The notes below the pieces were generated by a model, which was not told the origin of the DNA, did not search any database, and saw only the letters and a list, made by a program, of their open reading frames with translations. From an uncultured Eubacteriales bacterium (GTDB taxonomy: Bacteria > Bacillota > Clostridia > Christensenellales > UBA1242), in contig USNN01000021.1 of NCBI GenBank assembly GCA_900556185.1, positions 1-12,849 of the forward strand: a DNA stretch of 12,849 nt. The letters run 5' to 3'. The position numbers and the translations under genes were made by a program. Of the stretch, positions 7,532 to 12,849 are shown one piece after another; positions within the stretch are counted from its first letter, which is position 1; each line of letters begins with the position of its first letter.

Positions 7532-7556
7532 CTCCTTTTGGCTCTGTTGCATTATA
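7532..7556 (-). promoter_or_regulatory. Ribosome binding site and -10 box that fix the start at 7525
   Basis: AAAGGAG (7532-7538) sits seven bases before the ATG at 7525. TATAAT (7551-7556) overlaps the first possible ATG of the frame (7552), so transcription should begin around 7544 and exclude it. A convincing -35 box at 17 bases is not visible. TTACCA lies slightly further upstream. Confidence 0.6.
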
Positions 7557-7675
7557 TACTCTTATTTTATCAAAATGGTAACAATATTTCAATAGATAGA
7601 AAAAAGTTGTTAAATTTTATTTTGCGTCTTAGTTGTATTAACAACACAATAAACACCAATTAAAGCACATTACAT

Positions 7676-7704
7676 TTGCCAACAAAAATATATTATGGTA
7701 TTAT
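7676..7704 (+). promoter_or_regulatory. Near-consensus promoter of the protease gene, predicted leaderless
   Basis: TTGCCA (7676-7681), a 17-base spacer and TATTAT (7699-7704) each miss the consensus by one base. Six bases (TTTAGT) separate the -10 box from the ATG at 7711, the same geometry as at 5335-5363, and no ribosome binding site exists. Transcription should begin at the start codon. Confidence 0.7.
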
Positions 7705-7710
7705 TTTAGT

Positions 7711-9654
7711 ATGAAAAAAATAAATATTCAAAAGACAATAATAGTTCTAATAGCCGCCGTTTTATCATTTTCGCTTGTATTTACCCCACTAACACCAACT
7801 TCAACGCACTCAAAGGTTGTAAATGCGGGCACCATCACCAACTCGAGCGTAGACGAAATAGTAAGTTCTCCACAATACAACAGCCGAGACCAAAACATTG
7901 TAACCTCCCCACTAGACCAAGGTAGCACCAATATTTGCTGGGCTTACGCAACAGCCAGTGCCTCTGAAACATCAATACTAAAAGATAAACTAGACTCTAA
8001 CACAAGTAACACCTTAAGATTTTCACCGACACAAATAGCCTACCGAACTTTTAATAGAGATGCTGACCCACTAAATAATACAATTGGGGTTTATGAAAGT
8101 GATAAGTGGAATGAAAAAGGTAGCCCAGCGAACACCTTTTTAATGTTATCTCAGTGGTGTGGTCCAACGAGTTTTAATACACCAATAAAATCAGACGCCT
8201 ACGAAAACAGCCTATATAGATTATTGGACGCCGAAACGATAGACTCTAACCTTGCTGGCGAATACAGAATAAAAGAAATTAAAAAGGCAATTGCTAAATA
8301 TGGTGCTGTTACGGGTTCATATTATAACGCCCGTGAAACCATGTATTATAATACCAAAGGTGAAACACTAGATGGAATTTCACACGCAATAACCATAATT
8401 GGTTGGGACGACACTATACCCGCTGATAATTTTTTACCCAAAAACGCCAGCCAAAATGGTGGCTGGATAATTAAAAATAGTTATAACAGTTGCCCTTATT
8501 TTTATTTGTCTTATGATAGTTCTATTGGTAATGTTTGCGGGTTTAAGTATGCCCTTAAAACCGACTACGATTTTAACTATTTTTATGATAATGTTACCGA
8601 TGAGCCAATGCGAAGCGAAAATAATTCTAAGAATGTTGCAAATGTGTTTATGGCTAAGAACGGGAACGCTAGTTACACCGAATATGTTAAAGCAATAAAT
8701 GTCGCCACCTATGGAAATAACTTGATTTGTAATGTTAAAGTATATACAAATTTAACAGATTCAGCCAACCCCGAAAGTGGCACCTTATCCGCAACTGGCA
8801 CAAGAACCTTAGAATATAGCGGATACCATACAATTACGCTAGATAATATGGCCAAAATAGATAAAAACACCTACTATTCTGTGGTTGTAAGCATATCTAG
8901 CACAACTGGTGGCAGTGCATATATTTTATATGCATTGAACACCAGCAACAACACAAGATACAAATCTGCAAGTGGCTGGAATAAAGCAAACTATGCAAGC
9001 CGTATTAAGGCGTATACTGTTCTTCAACCCGAAACAAAAACAGATATATCTACTGCCAGCCACAATCCAATTGAACCAAAGCCTTATACAGGCTCCGAAA
9101 TTTGCCCTGATGTGGAAATATTTGCGCAAAACACAACCTTAATTAAAAATGTAGACTATACCATTTCATATTCGAGCAACATTAATATTGGCACTGGCGT
9201 AATTATTGTTTCTGGCATAAATAACTATTTTGGCACACTAAGCATAAACTTTAAAATTTTACCAATAGAAGTGCCAGTGAAACCTCCAACCACCCTATCC
9301 GTTTCAGCGTCTGCAACCACTCTTAACGATATACCTTTGCCAATAAATTGGGTGTGGCTAAACCCCGATTTACGGCTAGCAGACATCACCGAAGCAACCG
9401 CCATTTATATTGGAGCAGATAAAGACAATTACACAAACACATCAATCACAATAACCTTGCAAAATAATAATGGCTCAACGAACTCGGGCACTCAAGACTC
9501 AACATCAGACACAACTTCAAACAATAAAAAAACACCACATAATAATGGTGTAATTTATATAATATTATCCGTTTGTGGTGTTACCGCTATAACTGGCACA
9601 GCAATCGCATTATATATTTTGCGAAAAAAGAAGACTAAAGACGGCAAGAATTAA
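7711..9654 (+). CDS. Secreted, membrane-anchored papain-like (C1) cysteine protease with lectin-like and Ig-like domains
   Basis: A 647-residue surface protein. Residues 1-25 form a signal peptide (two Lys, then a hydrophobic core). Residues 60-280 are a C1 peptidase domain with the full catalytic set: oxyanion Gln70 in PLDQGSTNICWAYA, nucleophile Cys76, His225 in DGISHAITIIGWDD and Asn256 in GGWIIKNSYNS. There is no long propeptide. Residues 285-436 resemble the lectin-like domain that follows such proteases in gut Clostridia (FNYFYDNV onward). Residues 455-517 form an Ig-like cell-surface repeat (PKPYTGSEICPDVEI, VDYTISYSSNINIGTG). Residues 538-583 are a second repeat (LPINWVWLNPDLRL). A Ser/Thr/Asn-rich linker leads to one membrane helix (613-636) and a Lys-rich tail. 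There is no LPxTG motif, so anchoring is probably by the helix. It likely cleaves peptides or proteins outside the cell. The start is fixed by the signal peptide although no ribosome binding site is present. Confidence 0.92.
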   Translation: MKKINIQKTIIVLIAAVLSFSLVFTPLTPTSTHSKVVNAGTITNSSVDEIVSSPQYNSRDQNIVTSPLDQGSTNICWAYATASASETSILKDKLDSNTSNTLRFSPTQIAYRTFNRDADPLNNTIGVYESDKWNEKGSPANTFLMLSQWCGPTSFNTPIKSDAYENSLYRLLDAETIDSNLAGEYRIKEIKKAIAKYGAVTGSYYNARETMYYNTKGETLDGISHAITIIGWDDTIPADNFLPKNASQNGGWIIKNSYNSCPYFYLSYDSSIGNVCGFKYALKTDYDFNYFYDNVTDEPMRSENNSKNVANVFMAKNGNASYTEYVKAINVATYGNNLICNVKVYTNLTDSANPESGTLSATGTRTLEYSGYHTITLDNMAKIDKNTYYSVVVSISSTTGGSAYILYALNTSNNTRYKSASGWNKANYASRIKAYTVLQPETKTDISTASHNPIEPKPYTGSEICPDVEIFAQNTTLIKNVDYTISYSSNINIGTGVIIVSGINNYFGTLSINFKILPIEVPVKPPTTLSVSASATTLNDIPLPINWVWLNPDLRLADITEATAIYIGADKDNYTNTSITITLQNNNGSTNSGTQDSTSDTTSNNKKTPHNNGVIYIILSVCGVTAITGTAIALYILRKKKTKDGKN

Positions 9655-9670
9655 AAAGCAGACATTTATA

Positions 9671-10207
9671 TTATTGATTTATTTTAGCAAACATTATCAT
9701 ATTATGGTAACCGTCTACTAGTTTAATATAATCTCTTAAAACCCCTTCCTTTTCTAGCCCGCACTTTTCCATAACCCGCCTAGACGCAATATTTTTTTCT
9801 GCACAACCACCCTCAAAGCGATGCACACACATATCATTAAAAGCAAACTTTTTAACACAATTTAAGGCTTCTGTCATATATCCATTGCCAGTATACCTAT
9901 TATCTATAGCGTAATTAAACATAACACTATCGTTTCTTAAATTTACATGAAAATTTACGGCACCAATAATTTTATTGGTGTCTTTTAATGTGATTAGCCA
10001 GTTATAATAGTTTTTATCCTTATATTTTTCATCAATATTCTTTAGCGACAACTTTTCTTCTTCTAAATTTATTGGCTTTTTATTTGTGTAATATAAAAAC
10101 TCATGTTGACTTATAAAACCATCCACCAATTCTTGTGCATCAGTTTGTTTAAATCTTCTTAAAACAAGCCTTTCCGTTTCTAACTTTTGCGTTCCAACTT
10201 CTCTCAT
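9671..10207 (-). CDS. GNAT-family N-acetyltransferase (RimJ/RimL-like)
   Basis: A 178-residue acetyl-CoA-dependent acetyltransferase. The N-terminal LETERLVLRRFKQTDAQELV is the typical start of the RimJ/RimL-like subgroup. The acetyl-CoA pyrophosphate-binding loop is RYTGNGY (R104, G107, G109), followed by MTEALNCVKKFAF and the C-terminal AEKNIASRRVMEKCGLEKEG, diagnostic of the fold. The length is normal for the family. Relatives acetylate ribosomal protein N-termini or small molecules such as antibiotics and polyamines, and the substrate cannot be told from sequence. The ATG is preceded by AAAGGAG at an eight-base distance. It is a single-gene unit with its own strong promoter, converging on the protease gene with only 16 bases between stop codons and no hairpin there. 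Confidence 0.92.
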   Translation of the reverse strand: MREVGTQKLETERLVLRRFKQTDAQELVDGFISQHEFLYYTNKKPINLEEEKLSLKNIDEKYKDKNYYNWLITLKDTNKIIGAVNFHVNLRNDSVMFNYAIDNRYTGNGYMTEALNCVKKFAFNDMCVHRFEGGCAEKNIASRRVMEKCGLEKEGVLRDYIKLVDGYHNMIMFAKINQ

Positions 10208-10256
10208 TTATTTTCTCCTTTGCGTGAATACATAATACAATTATTTTTTCATTAAC

Positions 10257-10285
10257 ATAATAATATAAAATATACTTATTGTCAA
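10257..10285 (-). promoter_or_regulatory. Consensus promoter of the GNAT gene
   Basis: A perfect TTGACA (10280-10285), a 17-base spacer and TATTAT (10257-10262) on the minus strand. The predicted start near 10250 gives a leader of about 43 bases containing AAAGGAG, in contrast to the leaderless arrangement at three other promoters in the window. Confidence 0.8.
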
Positions 10286-10377
10286 ATTAAAGACATTGTC
10301 CCGCACGCAACGCTAAAAAACAATACTCATTAACTGTTTTTTGCTTTAATCAACAGGTTTAAGATTATCATAAATAC

Positions 10378-10408
10378 AAAAAGAGAAGCCTTATTGACTT
10401 CTCTTTTT
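10378..10408 (-). terminator. Intrinsic terminator of the tmRNA gene
   Basis: An 11-bp stem (AAAAAGAGAAG with CTTCTCTTTTT) around a nine-base loop, ending in a T run on the minus strand, begins eight bases after the mature tmRNA 3' end. Confidence 0.85.
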
Positions 10409-10415
10409 ATTTGCT

Positions 10416-10768
10416 TGGTGGAGACGGTGAGAGTCGAACTCACGTCCAAATAACAGTCCTAGGCTGTTCTACATACTTAGTGAGTTTTTAAATTTCGGAA
10501 CAAAATAAGTTAACTAACAAACTTTCATTTGACCTATCACCAATTATCCCCATTAACCTGGTGAAATGCTAACGGTTTCCTACTTTAGTTAAAGCCTAAC
10601 AAAAACCAGTAGGCAATTTAAGTTAGACCGCTACTTAAACTAAGCAGCTAATGCGTACGAATAAGAATCGTTTGCGTTTAATTTGTTGGTAACCACTAAC
10701 GCAAGGTCGCCCTCTCGGTATGCTGTGCACCTAAAACACCCTTTATCTGTCAAAACCAAATCGTCCCC
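10416..10768 (-). ncRNA. ssrA: tmRNA (transfer-messenger RNA)
   Basis: A 353-nt RNA that rescues stalled ribosomes with SmpB. The 5' end GGGGACG pairs with CGTCTCC before the 3' ACCA, including the G3-U70 wobble that identifies alanine acceptors, and CCA is encoded. The T arm (GTGAGTTCGACTCTCAC) is present. The internal reading frame (10640-10675) begins with resume codon GCA and encodes ANDSYSYALAA followed by TAG. The ALAA ending is the usual protease-targeting degron, and the middle, with two Tyr and two Ser, is specific to this organism. The gene lies six bases after the smpB stop codon on the same strand, so it may be cut from an smpB-ssrA transcript. No clear separate promoter is visible. 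A short palindrome (10771-10788) lies just before the 5' end. Confidence 0.97.
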
Positions 10769-10770
10769 AT

Positions 10771-10788
10771 AAAATTACTTGTAATTTT
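10771..10788. repeat. Short palindrome across the smpB stop codon
   Basis: AAAATTAC, two bases, GTAATTTT: a perfect 8-bp inverted repeat. On the minus strand it contains the smpB stop TAA and ends two bases before the tmRNA 5' end. It may be a weak RNA hairpin that affects processing, or chance in AT-rich sequence. Confidence 0.45.
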
Positions 10789-11239
10789 TAAGTTCTCGGT
10801 CGGTTTCTCTTTTTATGTCTCTTTCTTTAATTGCGTCCTTTTTATTGTGTAACTCTTTACCTTTTGCAATGGCAATTTCAAGTTTTACAAGGTTATCTAC
10901 CATAACCATTTTTGTTGGCACAATGGTAAGCCCCTTAACCTTTACAGCTTTTTCTAGTTTGGCTATTTCATTTTTGTTTAGTAGTAACTTACGGGTTCGG
11001 CGTTCGTCTATCTTTTTTAGTGTGTCCGCCTTGTCGTATTTAGAAATATGGGCTCCTAGCAACCATACCTCCCCATTTTTTATGGTTACGTAACTGTCTT
11101 TTAGGTTAACCGCACCCTTTCGCACGCTTTTAACCTCTTGCCCTTCCAAAACTATTCCAGCCATAAACTTATCTTGAATGAAATAATCATAAAAAGATTT
11201 TTTGTTATCTGCTATTAACTTTTCCTTATTCTTTTCCAC
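10775..11239 (-). CDS. smpB: SmpB, SsrA-binding protein
   Basis: A 154-residue basic protein that binds the tRNA-like end of tmRNA and brings it to stalled ribosomes. It is diagnosed by IADNKKSFYDYFIQDKFMAGI (about 9-29), EGQEVKSVRKGAVNLKDSYV (32-51), RRTRKLLLNKNEI (80-92), KGLTIVPTK, LEIAIAKGKELHNKK and the Lys/Arg-rich tail. The length matches the family. The frame extends to a TTG at 11275, but that TTG is the first triplet of the -35 box. I choose the GTG at 11239, which follows the -10 box by seven bases and fits the usual SmpB N terminus. It has no ribosome binding site, so it is probably leaderless. The promoter lies inside the end of the upstream VanZ-like gene. tmRNA follows directly. 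Confidence 0.93.
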   Translation of the reverse strand: MEKNKEKLIADNKKSFYDYFIQDKFMAGIVLEGQEVKSVRKGAVNLKDSYVTIKNGEVWLLGAHISKYDKADTLKKIDERRTRKLLLNKNEIAKLEKAVKVKGLTIVPTKMVMVDNLVKLEIAIAKGKELHNKKDAIKERDIKRETDRELKNYK

Positions 11240-11246
11240 AAAATAT

Positions 11247-11275
11247 ATTTTACCACACTCTATTATTTTTTTCAA
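11247..11275 (-). promoter_or_regulatory. Promoter of smpB-ssrA embedded in the end of the VanZ-like gene
   Basis: TTGAAA (11270-11275), a 17-base spacer and TAAAAT (11247-11252) each differ from consensus at one base. The GTG at 11239 follows the -10 box by seven bases, giving a leaderless or one-base-leader transcript. Confidence 0.7.
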
Positions 11276-11801
11276 TAGTTTTAACAGTCGATTTACACCA
11301 CACTAGATTTAAGCCCAAATTTGCCGTTTCCCCGATTATCACCGACACCACATTAAAATACACATCAGACAACTGCACCGCCCTATCTACAGGCAAAATA
11401 TACTGATTTAACTCTATTAGAATAGAAATACTTAGCCCTAAAAGCAATGTTTTGCCAAAAACTTCAAAAATATTTGTGTTATGAGTTAAATCTGAATACA
11501 CAAACGCCACAGGTATAAGCATAAAGCAATTAATAACCACGTCAATAAATTTTAGATTATCCATTGAGTAGTCTACGTGTTTTGTGTTAGCATAGTTAAA
11601 CTTAAACCCTATTGTTACCGAGTGTAAATTAATTTTTACATCCGACCACACCAGCACAAATAACAAACAGAGATACACGTATAGGCACACAGTTAATAGT
11701 GTTTTGTTGCTATTAATTTTGCCAACCATCACTAGACACATAAGGCTTGCAAGCATAATGCCAACAACCGACAAAAAATCATACAAAGGAAGAACTATCA
11801 T
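11250..11801 (-). CDS. VanZ-family membrane protein
   Basis: A 183-residue protein with about five membrane helices and the VanZ-like conserved residues: SILIELNQYILPVDRAVQLSDVYFNVVSVIIGE, with E130, Q133, R140, D146 and N150. Another VanZ-typical region is VVINCFMLIPVAF (88-100). In the vanA cluster VanZ gives low-level teicoplanin resistance. Most chromosomal homologues in Firmicutes have no established function, so this should not be read as a resistance gene. The ATG at 11801 has AGGTG about seven bases upstream. A candidate promoter (TTGGCT and TAGATA with a 16-base spacer) lies upstream but is weak. The last codons carry the smpB promoter. Confidence 0.82.
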   Translation of the reverse strand: MIVLPLYDFLSVVGIMLASLMCLVMVGKINSNKTLLTVCLYVYLCLLFVLVWSDVKINLHSVTIGFKFNYANTKHVDYSMDNLKFIDVVINCFMLIPVAFVYSDLTHNTNIFEVFGKTLLLGLSISILIELNQYILPVDRAVQLSDVYFNVVSVIIGETANLGLNLVWCKSTVKTIEKNNRVW

Positions 11802-11905
11802 TAATCACACCTAAATAATTTATCTATGGGCGTACACAGTTTAGCCAATCTTGAAGCAACCACCCTAGATAATACAATTTATGCCAACCGATGAATTTTT
11901 TACAC

Positions 11906-11932
11906 AAAAAAAGCAGTAAGAATATTACTGCT
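11906..11932 (-). terminator. Intrinsic terminator of the dut unit
   Basis: An 8-bp stem (AGCAGTAA with TTACTGCT), a five-base loop and a run of T residues on the minus strand, starting seven bases after the dUTPase stop codon. Confidence 0.85.
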
Positions 11933-11939
11933 AATTATA

Positions 11940-12380
11940 TTACTTACCACTACTACCAAACCCGCTGGTTCTCACTGTGTTTGTGGTGTTATCGTCCACC
12001 GTTGTATAATACTTCACAAAAACACCTTGAGCGACTCTTTCGCCAGCCTTTAAAGTCTGTGGCTCGGTTCCGTAGTTATATAAGGCAATGCCAATATTGC
12101 CATCATTATCTGGATTGCCGTAAAAGGTGCTATCTATAACACCCGTTCCGTTCGCCAAACTTAGCCTACGCTTTAAACCAATAGAACTTCTAACATATAA
12201 TAAAAGCACCACGTCTAGGTCCATCTTTGCTTTCACATAAGTATGAGCAATAACCGTTTCTCCTGGGTTTATTGTTATATCGTCAACAATATAAAAGTCA
12301 TAACCTGCACTTCCGACATCGGCTCTTGTTGGCAACTTTATATCTTTATCGCAATTTTTAACTTTTTCAAATTTTATCAT
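11940..12380 (-). CDS. dut: dUTP diphosphatase (trimeric dUTPase)
   Basis: A 146-residue enzyme that hydrolyses dUTP to dUMP and pyrophosphate, keeping uracil out of DNA and supplying dTMP synthesis. All five motifs of the trimeric family are present in order: SAGYDFY (24-30), VRSSIGLK (63-70), NGTGVIDSTFYG (77-88, with the catalytic-type D83 and Y87), GERVAQG (113-119) and the P-loop-like C terminus RTSGFGSSGK (137-146). The insert NPDNDGN after motif 3 and the RTSG in place of the usual RGxGGFGSTG are mild variations. The ATG overlaps the TGA of the upstream small gene (ATGA), so the two are translationally coupled. A cellular housekeeping copy is most likely. Phage-type dUTPases look similar, but no phage genes are nearby. 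Confidence 0.93.
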   Translation of the reverse strand: MIKFEKVKNCDKDIKLPTRADVGSAGYDFYIVDDITINPGETVIAHTYVKAKMDLDVVLLLYVRSSIGLKRRLSLANGTGVIDSTFYGNPDNDGNIGIALYNYGTEPQTLKAGERVAQGVFVKYYTTVDDNTTNTVRTSGFGSSGK

Positions 12381-12610
12381 ACTTTAGCCCTTTCAAGTTC
12401 GTCTAATTTTTCAAGTATTTCGTCTTCTTCGCAGTACTCATAAATTAAATCTTCAATAGTAGACATTACCTCATCACGTTCATTGCACCTGATTTTAGTA
12501 ATAATTCTATCTATCTTTTCGTCGACATGGAACGTCCAATTTCGCCTAGTGCAAGAAAGATATATTTTAAGCAACCGACAGTACTCTGCGTCGGTCAATT
12601 CCTTTTTCAT
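12377..12610 (-). CDS. Small acidic helical protein upstream of dut, unrecognised
   Basis: A 77-residue acidic protein with no membrane segment. It is almost entirely predicted helix, with a C-terminal stretch IYEYCEEDEILEKLDELERAKV resembling a short coiled coil, and three Cys residues that do not form an obvious metal site. A GTG at 12616 is in frame but lies inside the AAAGGAG ribosome binding site, so I choose the ATG at 12610, five bases after GGAG. Its stop overlaps the dut start. The protein family is unknown to me, and coupling to dut suggests, but does not show, a shared role. Confidence 0.75.
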   Translation of the reverse strand: MKKELTDAEYCRLLKIYLSCTRRNWTFHVDEKIDRIITKIRCNERDEVMSTIEDLIYEYCEEDEILEKLDELERAKV

Positions 12611-12662
12611 AAGCACTCCTTTTATATTAATGATAATATTTTTACAACTTTTTATTTATTAA

Positions 12663-12849
12663 TTTTTTACTTTTACAAAAATAACATAACTCTCAAACTT
12701 GTCTTACAAGTGCCGAACAAGACGAAGTGTTTTAGAGTTAACCGAAATAACATAACTCTCAAACATCAGCCATCTCCAATTCAACCGTTGTTGGGTTTTA
12801 GAGCTAAAAGAAATAACATATCTCTCAAACCTCAAGGGTAAGAGAAATC
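12663..12849 (-). CRISPR. Leader-distal end of a type II-like CRISPR array, continues past the right edge
   Basis: Three 36-bp repeats at 12663-12698, 12729-12764 and 12795-12830, two complete 30-bp spacers (12699-12728, 12765-12794) and 19 bases of a third. In minus-strand sense repeats start GTTTGAGAG and end CTCTAAAAC, with an AGAGTTATGTTATTT core very like the GTTTTAGAGCTATGTTATTTT of known II-A repeats, so crRNAs should be read leftwards. The leftmost repeat keeps the first 20 bases but its 3' part is degenerate, as expected of the terminal repeat. The middle and right repeats differ at four positions. No cas gene and no anti-repeat (tracrRNA) is in the window. They should lie to the right or elsewhere. 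Type II is inferred from repeat similarity and the 36/30 spacing only. Confidence 0.93.

Noticed and set aside
7526..7552. ATG at 7552 for the small unknown gene
   Set aside because: It overlaps the TATAAT box, while the ATG at 7525 has a good AAAGGAG.
11240..11275. TTG start for smpB
   Set aside because: The TTG is part of a strong -35 box and would not be in the transcript. The shorter form has normal family length.
11250..11801. Calling the VanZ-like gene a glycopeptide resistance gene
   Set aside because: No vanHAX-type genes are nearby and most chromosomal VanZ homologues have no shown link to resistance.
11891..12139. 82-residue plus-strand frame
   Set aside because: Antisense of dut and its terminator, no plausible protein features.
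12624..12650. TTGTAA and TATAAA as promoter of the small gene before dut
   Set aside because: The spacer is about 15 bases and the region is so AT-rich that such matches are expected by chance.
12663..12830. Reading the array in plus-strand sense because repeats begin GTTTTAGAG
   Set aside because: The reverse complement matches the II-A core AGAGTTATGTTATTT much better, and the degenerate repeat then lies at the leader-distal end with decay in its 3' part, as expected.
12527..12841. 104-residue plus-strand frame running through the array
   Set aside because: It translates CRISPR repeats and the antisense of the small acidic gene. The repeated NNITLK pattern comes from the repeats.
1..12849. 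A tracrRNA anti-repeat elsewhere in the window
   Set aside because: I looked for further copies of the AAATAACATAACTCTC core or its complement outside the array and saw none.

Overview
The window looks like a chromosomal stretch from a low-GC, Gram-positive-type bacterium, probably an uncultured gut member of the Bacillota (Clostridia-like). The evidence is an AT-rich composition, AGGAG-type ribosome binding sites, an smpB-ssrA pair, a VanZ-family protein, DUF11 and papain-like surface proteins typical of gut Firmicutes, and a type II-like CRISPR array. I cannot name a genus.

Layout, left to right. (1) 1-538 holds a fragment of a bacteriocin/peptide-exporter-type ABC transporter. It is much more AT-rich than its surroundings, has no proper start, and looks like a 5'-truncated remnant at the edge of a foreign segment. 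(2) 526-5328 on the minus strand is a compact four-gene operon with overlapping or near-adjacent genes: a GT2-GtrA fusion, a large GT-C-like membrane protein, a PAP2 phosphatase and an unrecognised 374-residue protein. Together they resemble a polyprenyl-phosphate-sugar surface glycosylation pathway. (3) 5442-6260 on the plus strand is a Ser/Thr-rich DUF11 protein, divergent from that operon and closed by a strong hairpin terminator. (4) 6344-7525 on the minus strand has a second, divergent PAP2-type membrane protein and a small unknown protein with its own terminator. (5) 7711-9654 on the plus strand is a secreted, membrane-anchored papain-like (C1) protease. A GNAT acetyltransferase converges on it. 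(6) 10378-11801 on the minus strand is the trans-translation cluster: a VanZ-like gene, smpB, and tmRNA only 6 nt after smpB. (7) 11906-12610 on the minus strand is a two-gene unit of a small acidic protein and dUTPase. (8) 12663-12849 is the leader-distal end of a CRISPR array with 36-bp repeats and 30-bp spacers. In crRNA sense it reads on the minus strand, so its leader and any cas9 operon should lie beyond the right edge.

The most unexpected pattern is regulatory. Three genes of unrelated function (GT2-GtrA, the C1 protease, smpB) have near-consensus sigma-70-type promoters with 17-bp spacers, placed so that transcription should begin at, or within one base of, the start codon. None has a Shine-Dalgarno sequence, while the neighbouring genes have good ones. 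This suggests substantial leaderless translation in a Firmicute-like genome. The smpB case also moves its start codon. The other main leads are the CRISPR array end, which has no visible terminator before the dut unit, and the pairing of a glycosylation operon with a divergent Ser/Thr-rich DUF11 protein.
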